Source: an uncultured Selenomonadales bacterium (lineage in GTDB: Bacteria > Bacillota > Negativicutes > Selenomonadales > Selenomonadaceae). From it: a stretch of DNA of 63,180 nt. A model generated the notes under the pieces. That model was not told the origin of the DNA. It saw only the letters and a program-made list of their open reading frames with translations, and made no database searches. The position numbers and the translations under genes were made by a program. Of the stretch, positions 1-7,473 are shown piece after piece; the stretch's first letter is position 1, and the number at the start of each line of letters is the position of its first letter. The stretch is taken from contig CAMZAX010000012.1 in the NCBI GenBank assembly GCA_947304355.1, forward strand, positions 1 to 63,180. Direction: 5' to 3'.

Positions 1-25
1 TCAGAGAACTGCTTATGTTTTTCTT

Positions 26-2473
26 TTACTTGAGTTTACCAACAACCCCTAGTTCTCGTGCATTGAAGTCGTGAGCGGCTTTAAGTCGAGCGACAGCGCG
101 GGCGATTTTGTCTTCATGCCCAAGGAGTTTTGCGCCGAGGGCAAAGCGACGAATCAAGCTGATGATGTCGGCGGTAATTTCGGCGTTGGTCAGTTGCGAA
201 ATCGCACCGTTGAGGTGGTCAACGCTGAAATCGTTTTCGCGCAAGATACGAAGCAAATTTTTCAAGTCGGAGCGAGTCAAATCCTTCGGACGGGTGCAAA
301 CGATATTGAGCGCGACGATCTCGTTCCGATTATCGGCAATAAATTTGGTGAACTCGTCAAGATAATCTTGCGGTCGCTTGCCTTCGCCGAAGCCGCGTTC
401 GTGAGCTGTCAAGCGGTCTTCATGTTCGGAAATGACAAACTCTCTGCCGCGAGAAATTTTTTCCTGCAAAGCGTCCGCGTGACTTAAGATAAATTCTTTG
501 GCGTCCTGCGCGGGCAAAGTCTTAAGCGCGTCGATAACGTCTTTAAGTTGTTCGTCAGGGCGGCGACGGAGCTTGACGATGATTTGATTGACGAGATTTT
601 GAACGGCTTTATCGTCGTCGAGAGTTTCGAGCCTTTCGAGTAGTTGGGCGAAAGTTTCGGTGGCGTTGGCGACGACGGGTTTCATTTCGCTGACGGGTTC
701 AAGCGCGCTGTAAACGTCAACAGCGTCAAAGATTCGGAAATGAGTTTTGCCGATGTCGGGACAGAGGCGCGTTGCACGACCGAGCATTTGTTCAAATAGG
801 ATGCGCGACTTGACGCGGCGCATGAAAACGAGTGTGTCGATAGCGGGCACGTCAATGCCGGTCGTGAGCAAATCGACAGTAACGACGACATTGGGGAAGC
901 GTTCGTTCTTGAAACGTCGGATAGCGTCCTTTACGCGTTCCTTGTCGCCGATACTGCCCGTGATTTTCGTGATGGCGTCGTTGCTTATGCCTTGCGCGGT
1001 GTAAAGCTCTTTGAGAATTTGAATGATTAAATCGGCGTGCTTGTCGTCGACGGCAAAAATCAAAGTCTTGCCCGCGCCTTCGGGATTTATGTCGGCGGCG
1101 ATTTCCTCAAGGACGACGCGATTAAAATTCTCGTTGACGACTTGGCGATTGAAATTGTCGATGTCAAAGTTCAGTTCGTCGTCAAGCAGTTCGCTGTTGG
1201 TGAGTTCGCCGGTTACGGGGTCGCAAGTGGTAATGAGGTCGCCTCTTTTGTAGTGGATGCCCTCTTCGCTCAGCATGGTTTTCAGACGGTGCGGCGAGTC
1301 GTGGTCGACAAGGTAACCGTCAATGACAGCCTCGCGATAAGTGTACTTGAAGACAGGCGCGCCGAAAATTTCCGTGGTGTGGAGCGCAGGCGTGGCAGTC
1401 AGCGCGATTTTCACGGCGTCGAAGTATTCGATAACGCTGCGATATTTGCTTTGATAGTCGCTCTGGTCGCGGAAAGAAAATTCGTCGTCAGCAAGTTCAC
1501 GGTCGAGAATGTAGCCGCGATGAGCCTCGTCGACGATTATCAAGTCGAAGTCAGTCACGCCGGGGATTAAGTCTTCGGCATAAAGGATGCGCTTGACCAT
1601 GCTTTGAACGGTCGCGATTTGGAGGCGCGTTTCTTTGCCGAAAGTCTTATCGCCGAGCTTGGTGATGTTGTAGATTTTATCGAGCGGCAGCAAGTCTTCA
1701 AGTTTGACGGTGGCGAAAACATCTTGAGCCTGTTCGCCGAGTGAATTTCTGTCGACGAGAAACAAAATCCGACGGAACCGCTCTGCCTTCAAGAAACGAT
1801 AAATCATGCCGAGGACAGTGCGCGTCTTGCCTGTGCCCGTCGCCATTGCTATCAAAATATTTTTTTGCCCGTCAAGGACAGCTTTTTCGACAGCTTGAAC
1901 GGCTTTTATCTGGTAGCCGCGCAAATTTAATCCGTCCTCATCGCGCAGGAATTCAAGCGGCAACCTTTGCAGTTTCTCGTTGCCCGCCGATATGTCGCGT
2001 TCAAGGAGTTCGACAATTCCCGTCGGACTGAGCCAGCCGCGCAGGGCTTTAGGCGTGTTTTCGGTGCGTCGCAAGTCAAGGAACCAAATGCCTGACTTAG
2101 TTTCGAGTTGCCGGTTATAAGTTCTGCCGTTGGTCGCGAAGACGAACGGCACTTTAAAGCCGTGCCAATCGCCGAGCCGGTAAACTTTGTCCTCGTCGCG
2201 AATATTGCGGGCATAATCCTTGCATTGACAATCAATGACGGCGGAAACATCTTTGTGCGTTGCTTTCGCTTCAATCGTGGCGACCATTTTCATGCCGACG
2301 AACAGCGCGTAATCGACAAAACCGCTGTCGGTCTGCCATTCGGCAACAGCAATGTTACGCCCTTTTTTGGGGCGCGTGCCCTTGGAGTAACGGAGATTAT
2401 CGGAGTCAGCTTCCCAGCCGACCTTCCTCAGTTGCTCGTCAATGATTTTGCGCGTATCGTCTTCATTTAGCAT
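26..2473 (-). CDS. hsdR: Type I restriction enzyme R subunit (HsdR, EcoEI-like)
   Basis: This 815-residue protein has an N-terminal PD-(D/E)xK nuclease signature (D54, then E68-x-K70 in TIEAKA). A superfamily 2 helicase core follows, with Walker A ATGTGKT near residue 211, DEAH near 315, the TATP motif, and the late motif GRATR. The C-terminus has the LTRSDLKNLL / RRFALG pattern of the EcoEI R C-terminal domain. Such subunits translocate and cut DNA when assembled with HsdM and HsdS. Neither partner is in the window, but the gene runs off to the left, where they may lie. Its ATG overlaps the end of the upstream Rpn-like gene by 11 nt, which suggests translational coupling. The protein stops soon after the conserved C-terminal block, so slight truncation is possible. 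Confidence 0.85.
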   Translation of the reverse strand: MLNEDDTRKIIDEQLRKVGWEADSDNLRYSKGTRPKKGRNIAVAEWQTDSGFVDYALFVGMKMVATIEAKATHKDVSAVIDCQCKDYARNIRDEDKVYRLGDWHGFKVPFVFATNGRTYNRQLETKSGIWFLDLRRTENTPKALRGWLSPTGIVELLERDISAGNEKLQRLPLEFLRDEDGLNLRGYQIKAVQAVEKAVLDGQKNILIAMATGTGKTRTVLGMIYRFLKAERFRRILFLVDRNSLGEQAQDVFATVKLEDLLPLDKIYNITKLGDKTFGKETRLQIATVQSMVKRILYAEDLIPGVTDFDLIIVDEAHRGYILDRELADDEFSFRDQSDYQSKYRSVIEYFDAVKIALTATPALHTTEIFGAPVFKYTYREAVIDGYLVDHDSPHRLKTMLSEEGIHYKRGDLITTCDPVTGELTNSELLDDELNFDIDNFNRQVVNENFNRVVLEEIAADINPEGAGKTLIFAVDDKHADLIIQILKELYTAQGISNDAITKITGSIGDKERVKDAIRRFKNERFPNVVVTVDLLTTGIDVPAIDTLVFMRRVKSRILFEQMLGRATRLCPDIGKTHFRIFDAVDVYSALEPVSEMKPVVANATETFAQLLERLETLDDDKAVQNLVNQIIVKLRRRPDEQLKDVIDALKTLPAQDAKEFILSHADALQEKISRGREFVISEHEDRLTAHERGFGEGKRPQDYLDEFTKFIADNRNEIVALNIVCTRPKDLTRSDLKNLLRILRENDFSVDHLNGAISQLTNAEITADIISLIRRFALGAKLLGHEDKIARAVARLKAAHDFNARELGVVGKLK

Positions 2474-3284
2474 GGTTGTTTTCTTGAGAGTCAGCTTGAG
2501 CGAGTTCGTTAAGCCGCCAGGCAGGTAAATCAGTGAATTCTTGGATTTCCTCGAAAGATTTACCCTTACGAATCATCTTGAGAGCAATTTCTTCCGAGCG
2601 TTTTTGAGTAGCTTCCATTTCGCGTTCGAGCAAGTACATTTGGAAAGTCATAAAATCATGCCTCACTTTCGCATTGGTCTTGACGTTATCGACGGCAACA
2701 GCTAATTCTTTGACGAAATCTCCGGAAACGATGCCGGAGTCAACGTAATCAAGGAATGCCTTAATATCGGGCGAAACATCATCGAGAATCCCCTTGGTGC
2801 TGAGAAAAATTTTCGTAGTCCCGTCGTCCAGAGCAAGAGAACTATCTTGGTCGCAACGTTCGCGAAAGGTATACAAGTGGCATCCTTGCTTGAATATGTC
2901 AAACGGGCAAATAAAAATAATGAACGATTCGCCGAGATGACTGTAATGCTGACCGCGTTTGAGTTTGTCTGAGTCAATGAGCGACTGATAGTAGCGCATC
3001 CTTTTGGCGAGATTATCGAAGTTAGAGATTTGAATTTCCACGTCGAAAGAGCGATTGGTGCCCTTCTCTTCAACGTAAACGTCAAGACGAATGCCCTTGC
3101 CGTCAATACGAGCCTCGATAGTTTTTTCGCGTTCAGGGTAACTGATCTATTTGATTTTAATATCAAGAATCAGTTCAAGAAGTTGCCGACACAAGTCGGG
3201 ATAAAGTTCCATGGTTTTGCCAAAGACGAAATTATCACGAATGGTAGCGTCGTGCCATTGATTAGCAATTTGCTTGTCAGCCAT
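2463..3284 (-). pseudogene. Rpn-family PD-(D/E)xK nuclease/transposase, interrupted by an in-frame TAG
   Basis: The reading frame starts at ATG 3284 behind a GAGGTGA ribosome site. It runs 45 codons ending LILDIKIK, meets TAG at 3149-3147, and continues in the same frame with ISYPEREKTIEARIDGKG and then about 220 more codons. Family members usually read ...IKIKEI.YPEREKTIE, so the stop most likely replaced a Glu codon (GAG to TAG). The remainder has the core DVYVEE...FDVEIQ nuclease motif and a C-terminal helical region. Recombination-promoting nucleases of this family are common in Firmicutes. The downstream part overlaps hsdR by 11 nt. A restart inside the gene (for instance ATG 3041) is possible. 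The call as a point-mutation pseudogene is firm unless the amber codon is read through. Confidence 0.8.
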
Positions 3285-3385
3285 AAGCTCACCTCAATGA
3301 AAGTTTACTACAAAGCGAACGAAAAAGCTATGAAGAAAAAAATTATTCCCGAAAAGTACACTTGGACAAGAGTTTTGCTAAACAG

Positions 3386-3553
3386 TTAGCGTGTTTCGAC
3401 CAAAGAGCAAAATCTTGAAAGACAAATCAGTGAATTAGCCTTTCTTGTTACAATTTTTCTTGACCAATACAAATGTGCAGACAAAACCCCGTGCTCCGCC
3501 GCAAGCCGCGAGCCGTCGGCCGTCGTGTTCTCAATCAGCACCGTCATTTTCAT
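3386..3553 (-). pseudogene. 5' remnant of an MBL-fold hydrolase gene
   Basis: From ATG 3553, behind a GGAGTGA ribosome site, the first 22 codons read MKMTVLIENTTADG...LAAEHG. This is the characteristic N-terminus of a metallo-beta-lactamase-fold family annotated as dihydropterin/aminobenzene-phosphate synthase-like. The similarity then ends and the frame runs into unrelated sequence to TAA at 3386. No HxHxDH motif is present. This is a decayed leftover; the rest of the 3285-3647 gap shows only the promoter of the next gene. Confidence 0.55.
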
Positions 3554-3588
3554 TTCAATCACTCCGTTCGCACGTAAAAATTTTGTCC

Positions 3589-3617
3589 TTGCATATTTTT
3601 TTCATGTAAGGTACAAT
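3589..3617 (+). promoter_or_regulatory. Sigma-A-type promoter
   Basis: TTGCAT (3589-3594), a 17-nt spacer and TACAAT (3612-3617) lie about 30 nt upstream of the secreted-protein gene that starts at 3648. Confidence 0.6.
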
Positions 3618-3647
3618 GCACCCAAAATTGTAACGAGGTGAATCGAT

Positions 3648-4400
3648 TTGCGCAAAATATTTTTTCTGACGGCACTGCTGATGATGATTCTTACGGCGAC
3701 CGCCTTTGCCGAGGATGTACAAGAATCAGCCGCCGCCGAACCGACCGCCGAACAGACTGACGAACAGATTGACGAGCCGTACATCTACACGAGCGAAGAT
3801 TTTCAGTACACAATCGCTTGTCCGATTAAGCCGCTTGCCGTCATCCAAAATCCTTGGCAGGAGCCCGGAAAGCGCGGCGAAATGCTTGTCTTCGCCAACG
3901 ACGGCTGGACCGTTCAATACGCCTACCTGATTCAAGTCAACGCCTTCGACAGCGACAAAGTCCCCGACTTCAACAAAGCCGACAAAAAGACGATTGACGA
4001 ATACCTTGCCGCTCTCAAGAAAACCAACGGCTTCGGTCAAGCCGAACTCGTCAGCATAACCAAGGACAACAAGGGCATCTACGCCGTCACCGCCGAGACT
4101 ATCGAAGTCCTCAACGAGGAGACCGGCGAAGTCGAAGGCGAATTCGTTGCCGACAGACAGGACGTTTTCACGTTCTTCCGCACGCCCGCCGGTCGTTGCG
4201 TGAGCATTCAGCTCCTGACCTTGAACATGGATAAAGTCTTCGTCGACACCTACCGCTACGGCGTCGCGTCGTTCAAGGATAACTCCGTCGCCGACAAAAA
4301 AGCCAAGGACAAAAAGTCTAAGGACAAGAAAGACAAGAAAGATAAGAAGGACAAAAAGGATAAGAAAGACAAAGATAAAAAGTCCAAGGATAAAAAATAA
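3648..4400 (+). CDS. Secreted protein with a poly-lysine/aspartate tail
   Basis: I do not recognise a family. The TTG start is preceded by GAGGTGA at good spacing. Residues 1-21 form a signal peptide ending in ATAFA. An Ala/Glu/Thr-rich linker follows, then a central domain (about residues 45-215) with no motif I know. The last 35 or so residues are a low-complexity run of KDKK/KSKDKK units, strongly cationic, which could bind the anionic cell envelope or nucleic acid. It stands alone between its own promoter and the tRNA-Gln promoter. Codon use matches its neighbours, so recent transfer is not indicated. Confidence 0.75.
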   Translation: MRKIFFLTALLMMILTATAFAEDVQESAAAEPTAEQTDEQIDEPYIYTSEDFQYTIACPIKPLAVIQNPWQEPGKRGEMLVFANDGWTVQYAYLIQVNAFDSDKVPDFNKADKKTIDEYLAALKKTNGFGQAELVSITKDNKGIYAVTAETIEVLNEETGEVEGEFVADRQDVFTFFRTPAGRCVSIQLLTLNMDKVFVDTYRYGVASFKDNSVADKKAKDKKSKDKKDKKDKKDKKDKKDKDKKSKDKK

Positions 4401-4406
4401 TTCCGA

Positions 4407-4435
4407 TTGACAAACTTTCGGGCGTGTGGTATAAA
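4407..4435 (+). promoter_or_regulatory. Promoter of tRNA-Gln
   Basis: Consensus TTGACA (4407-4412), a 17-nt spacer and TATAAA (4430-4435) end 19 nt before the tRNA. Confidence 0.75.
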
Positions 4436-4453
4436 TGGCAACGGTTTTACCAC

Positions 4454-4529
4454 AGGGGTATCGCCAAGTTGGTAAGGCACCAGACTCTGAATCTGGCATG
4501 CGTTGGTTCGAGTCCAGCTACCCCTGCCA
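4454..4529 (+). tRNA. tRNA-Gln (anticodon CTG)
   Basis: A 76-nt cloverleaf with a 7-bp acceptor stem (AGGGGTA with TACCCCT), G discriminator and encoded CCA. The anticodon arm CCAGA-CTCTGAA-TCTGG gives CTG, which reads CAG. The T-arm GGTTCGAGTCC is standard. Confidence 0.95.
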
Positions 4530-4540
4530 ATCAGAAATTC

Positions 4541-4570
4541 AAGCCTGCGTCTTAAACGGCGCGGGCTTTA
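4541..4570 (+). terminator. Terminator after tRNA-Gln
   Basis: The stem AAGCCTGCG / CGCGGGCTT (with G-T pairs) is followed by a short T stretch. Confidence 0.5.
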
Positions 4571-4592
4571 TTCGTTACGGGAGGTCGAGAGT

Positions 4593-5297
4593 ATGGAAGA
4601 AGCAATGGTATCGCCGATGATTTCAAGCGCACTGAATTTCCTGGCGTTGGGCTTGAGTGTCGTCTTGCTGTTCGTCGCCGCGTATCTTTGGTCGAGCAAC
4701 AGCAACAAGTCCGCGCAAATCGCGCAACTTCAATCGGACGTGCAGACCATGAAACGCAAGCTCAATCGCGTCGAGGAAAAAGTCAACCAGTTCAAAGAAC
4801 CGACGGTCGTGTCCGAAGTGCCGCAAGTCGAACCGTTCGGGTTGGATTTATCGGAGCCGCGCCCGCTGAACGTCACGCCGCTCGCTCCGCAAGACCCGTG
4901 GATGGATTTCGTTGCCGCCTACAACAAACTTGCGATTGAAATGATGAAGCCCGGTCAGTTGACACGTTGTGAACAATTCGTTCGCGAACAAAAACTGCGG
5001 GCTTTGACTTACGGCGGCTCAATGACTTTCCGCCCCGCAATCGACGTGCGCGACAGCAGTTATTGGGCGTTCAAACTTCCGGGCGCGGGCGAAGAATTTG
5101 CCGTCGTACCCAACCCCATGAACCCTTGCGACGAGGAACTTCACGACCACGGCGGCTTGAAGGAAATTTTCGCGCTCAACTATCAAAGCGGCGTCTACAA
5201 AAAATATTCCGTCAAGTTGCCCGCGATTTTCGAGCACGACCACGAGCGTGGCTGGTTGCTTAAAAATCCGGGCGTCGTGAATTTGGAGCGCAAGTGA
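4593..5297 (+). CDS. Single-pass membrane protein, unknown function
   Basis: I chose ATG 4593 because GGGAGG lies just upstream; a longer frame from 4503 would read through the tRNA tail. The 234-residue product has one transmembrane helix (about residues 10-30). A short coiled coil follows (about 37-66, QIAQLQSDVQTMKRKLNRVE), then a soluble domain of about 150 residues with conserved-looking Trp, Pro and Cys but no motif I can name. The topology suggests an envelope protein with an outward C-terminal domain. The stop overlaps the start of the following NagZ-like lipoprotein gene (TGATG), so the two are probably co-translated and may act together at the envelope. Confidence 0.75.
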   Translation: MEEAMVSPMISSALNFLALGLSVVLLFVAAYLWSSNSNKSAQIAQLQSDVQTMKRKLNRVEEKVNQFKEPTVVSEVPQVEPFGLDLSEPRPLNVTPLAPQDPWMDFVAAYNKLAIEMMKPGQLTRCEQFVREQKLRALTYGGSMTFRPAIDVRDSSYWAFKLPGAGEEFAVVPNPMNPCDEELHDHGGLKEIFALNYQSGVYKKYSVKLPAIFEHDHERGWLLKNPGVVNLERK

Positions 5298-6403
5298 TGA
5301 AAAAATTTTTACTTGTAATCTTATCGCTTATAATCTTGCCGCTTATAACGGGTTGCGGCGAAGTCAAGCAAGTGCAAGCCGACGTTCCGCCGCCGCCGTC
5401 CGACCCGATCGAAACGACGCTGCAATCAATGACGCTCGCCGAAAAAATCGGGCAGATGGTTATGATCGGCGTTTACGGCACCGAAATCAATGACGACGTT
5501 GTTTACTTGATGAACAACTTTCATTTCGGCGGCGTGATTTTTTTCGACAGGAACCTTGAGACCGTCGCGCAGACAAAAAAACTCGCCGACGATATTTCTG
5601 CCGTCGCCAATCAAAAGGCTCCGTTGTTCTTCGCGCTGGACGAGGAAGGCGGTCGCGTCGCACGCGGCAGACACATGTTTGAAGTCGCGCCGTCGCAGGA
5701 AAGCATCGGGCTAAGCGGTCAACCCGACAACGCTGCGTATTGGGCGCGCCACAACGCAAACATCTTGCGCAGTATCGGCGTCAACATAAATTTCGCGCCC
5801 GTGGCTGATGTCGGCAGTCGCGACACGCGTTCTTTCGGCGACGACGCGCAGACCGTTGCAAACTTCGTCGAAGCCGCCGCGCAGGGCTACGAATCGGAAA
5901 ATTTCCTTTACACGTTGAAACACTTCCCCGGAATCGGCAAGAGCAAGATTGACCCGCACAAAGACATTTCCGCCGTCGAATCGGACAAAGCGACGCTGGA
6001 CGCCGAAGACCTGCCGCCGTTCGCAAGGATTATTCGCGGGCACGATAATTCAAAGTTCATGATTATGGTCGGGCACCTTCGTTACGACGCGCTTGATCCT
6101 TTGAACTCCGCGAGCCTGTCGCCCGCCGTCATGACGAATCTTTTGCGCAACGAGCTTGGCTATTCGGGCGTCGTCGTCACGGACGATTTGGAAATGGGCG
6201 CGATTAAAAACCATACCGACTTGCCGAGCCTTGGCGTCAAAATGATTTTGGCGGGCGGCGACATCGCGCTTGTCTGCCACAATTACGACAGTCAGCAAAT
6301 CGTTTACAACAGCATTCTTGACGCCGTTAAGCGCGGCGAAATTTCCGAAGCGCGTATCGACGAATCAGTTCGCCGTATCCTCAAGATGAAGGCGCATTTA
6401 TAA
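5297..6403 (+). CDS. nagZ: Beta-N-acetylhexosaminidase, GH3 family lipoprotein (NagZ-like)
   Basis: The N-terminus is a lipoprotein signal with lipobox LITGC (Cys about residue 20). The body is a glycoside hydrolase family 3 TIM barrel. Diagnostic motifs are LALDEEGGRVAR-type FALDEEGGRV, the NagZ loop KHFPGIGKSKIDPH, which carries the catalytic Asp-His dyad, and VVTDDLEMGAI with the nucleophile Asp. NagZ enzymes release N-acetylglucosamine from peptidoglycan fragments; a lipid-anchored extracytoplasmic form is typical of Firmicutes. Its length (368 residues) is normal for the single-domain form. It overlaps both neighbours by 1 nt in an apparent three-gene operon. Confidence 0.9.
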   Translation: MKKFLLVILSLIILPLITGCGEVKQVQADVPPPPSDPIETTLQSMTLAEKIGQMVMIGVYGTEINDDVVYLMNNFHFGGVIFFDRNLETVAQTKKLADDISAVANQKAPLFFALDEEGGRVARGRHMFEVAPSQESIGLSGQPDNAAYWARHNANILRSIGVNINFAPVADVGSRDTRSFGDDAQTVANFVEAAAQGYESENFLYTLKHFPGIGKSKIDPHKDISAVESDKATLDAEDLPPFARIIRGHDNSKFMIMVGHLRYDALDPLNSASLSPAVMTNLLRNELGYSGVVVTDDLEMGAIKNHTDLPSLGVKMILAGGDIALVCHNYDSQQIVYNSILDAVKRGEISEARIDESVRRILKMKAHL

Positions 6404-7167
6404 TGAAAATTTCAATCGCACAATTCAAATCAACGTTGGGCGCGGTCGATGAGAACTTTGCGACAGCGGCACGGCTTATCGAATCTGCGCGGGCGTCCGA
6501 CGTGATACTTTTGCCTGAACTTTGGTCGACGGGCTACTATCCAACGCCCGTTGAAAACTTCGCGGACAGCGGCGGGCGGCGCACGATTGATTTTATCTGC
6601 GCGGCGGCGGAAAAATTTTCCGTAAACATAATCGGCGGCTCCGTTATCGTCGAAAGCGACGGAAAAATTTTTAATCGCTGTCTCGTGGCGAATCGGTGCG
6701 GGGAAATCGTCGCGGCTTACGACAAGGCGCACCTGTTCAGCTTCGCGCATGAAGACGACGTTTTCAGCGCGGGCGACACCGTTGCGACGGTCGAGCTTGA
6801 CGGCGTGCGTTGCGGCTTGGCGATTTGCTACGATTTGCGTTTCCCCGAATTCATGCGCAAGATTGCGTTGGCGGGCGCAGAAATTTTTTTCATCCCCGCC
6901 GCTTGGAGCCTCAAACGTTTGACGCCGCGCAGGATTTTGACGAAAGCGCGGGCGATTGAAAATCAAGTTTTCGTTGTCTTCGCGAACAGCGCGGGCATTT
7001 CCGAAATCGTCAATCCCCTCGGCGAAGTCGTTGCCGAAAGCGGACGCGACAAAGAAATTTTAACGGCGACAATCGATTTGCACGAACGCGCGGACGTCCT
7101 CGCGACAATGAACCTCCTCGCCGACAGAAATTTGAACGTCGACACATTAAGCGCGGCGAACGGCTGA
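6403..7167 (+). CDS. Carbon-nitrogen hydrolase (nitrilase/omega-amidase family)
   Basis: The 254-residue protein carries the complete Glu-Lys-Cys triad of the nitrilase superfamily: LPELW (Glu about 38), YDKAHLF (Lys about 109) and GLAICYDLRFPEF (Cys about 146). The size and the CYDLRFPE context fit the omega-amidase/YafV-like branch, which hydrolyses small carboxamides such as alpha-ketoglutaramate. The exact substrate cannot be read from sequence. The ATG overlaps the TAA of the NagZ-like gene. A strong hairpin terminator follows directly. Confidence 0.85.
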   Translation: MKISIAQFKSTLGAVDENFATAARLIESARASDVILLPELWSTGYYPTPVENFADSGGRRTIDFICAAAEKFSVNIIGGSVIVESDGKIFNRCLVANRCGEIVAAYDKAHLFSFAHEDDVFSAGDTVATVELDGVRCGLAICYDLRFPEFMRKIALAGAEIFFIPAAWSLKRLTPRRILTKARAIENQVFVVFANSAGISEIVNPLGEVVAESGRDKEILTATIDLHERADVLATMNLLADRNLNVDTLSAANG

Positions 7168-7174
7168 ATTTTGC

Positions 7175-7224
7175 GCAACGTGACAACGCGTCAACAGGAT
7201 GCAACGTCACGTTGCTTTTTTTTT
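7175..7224 (+). terminator. Terminator built from a dispersed palindromic repeat (copy 1)
   Basis: A perfect 10-bp stem, GCAACGTGAC (7175-7184) with GTCACGTTGC (7206-7215), is followed by nine T. The 30-nt segment 7186-7215 recurs identically, inverted, at 39887-39916, and 21 nt of it recurs at 21264-21284. Its 3' half is itself a palindrome (GCAACGT-C-ACGTTGC), so two alternative folds are possible. Confidence 0.8.
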
Positions 7225-7473
7225 GCTGTAAAGCACTTGTCAAGCAGGAATTTTGCTCACTCGCGCCGAACCACCCTTCGGGGGGTTGGGTGGTTAAAAG
7301 TCAACCTCCAACCCCGAAAAAAGTCTCCACTACCTCCCCACCGCCGCCGCCTTTCCGGAAAGAGATGAAATGACAACAAGCGGGGAGACATCGGGGAAAG
7401 TCAGGGAAAGCCCGAGGGAGATGCGCCCCGCGAAAAAAAAAAAAAGGTTTGGTGCCGGAAAGGAAATGAACGC
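7225..7473 (+). other. Gene-free leader of the type ISP gene, with hairpin and A13 tract
   Basis: No open frame with a ribosome site is visible. The stretch holds an 8-bp hairpin AACCACCC / GGGTGGTT (7269-7295) and a run of 13 A at 7433-7445, ending 28 nt before the ATG. I see no clear sigma-A promoter. The A run could be slippage-prone. Confidence 0.6.

Noticed and set aside
3147-3149. Selenocysteine or pyrrolysine recoding of the Rpn TAG
   Set aside because: The residue replaced is an ordinary Glu in the family and no recoding hairpin is visible.
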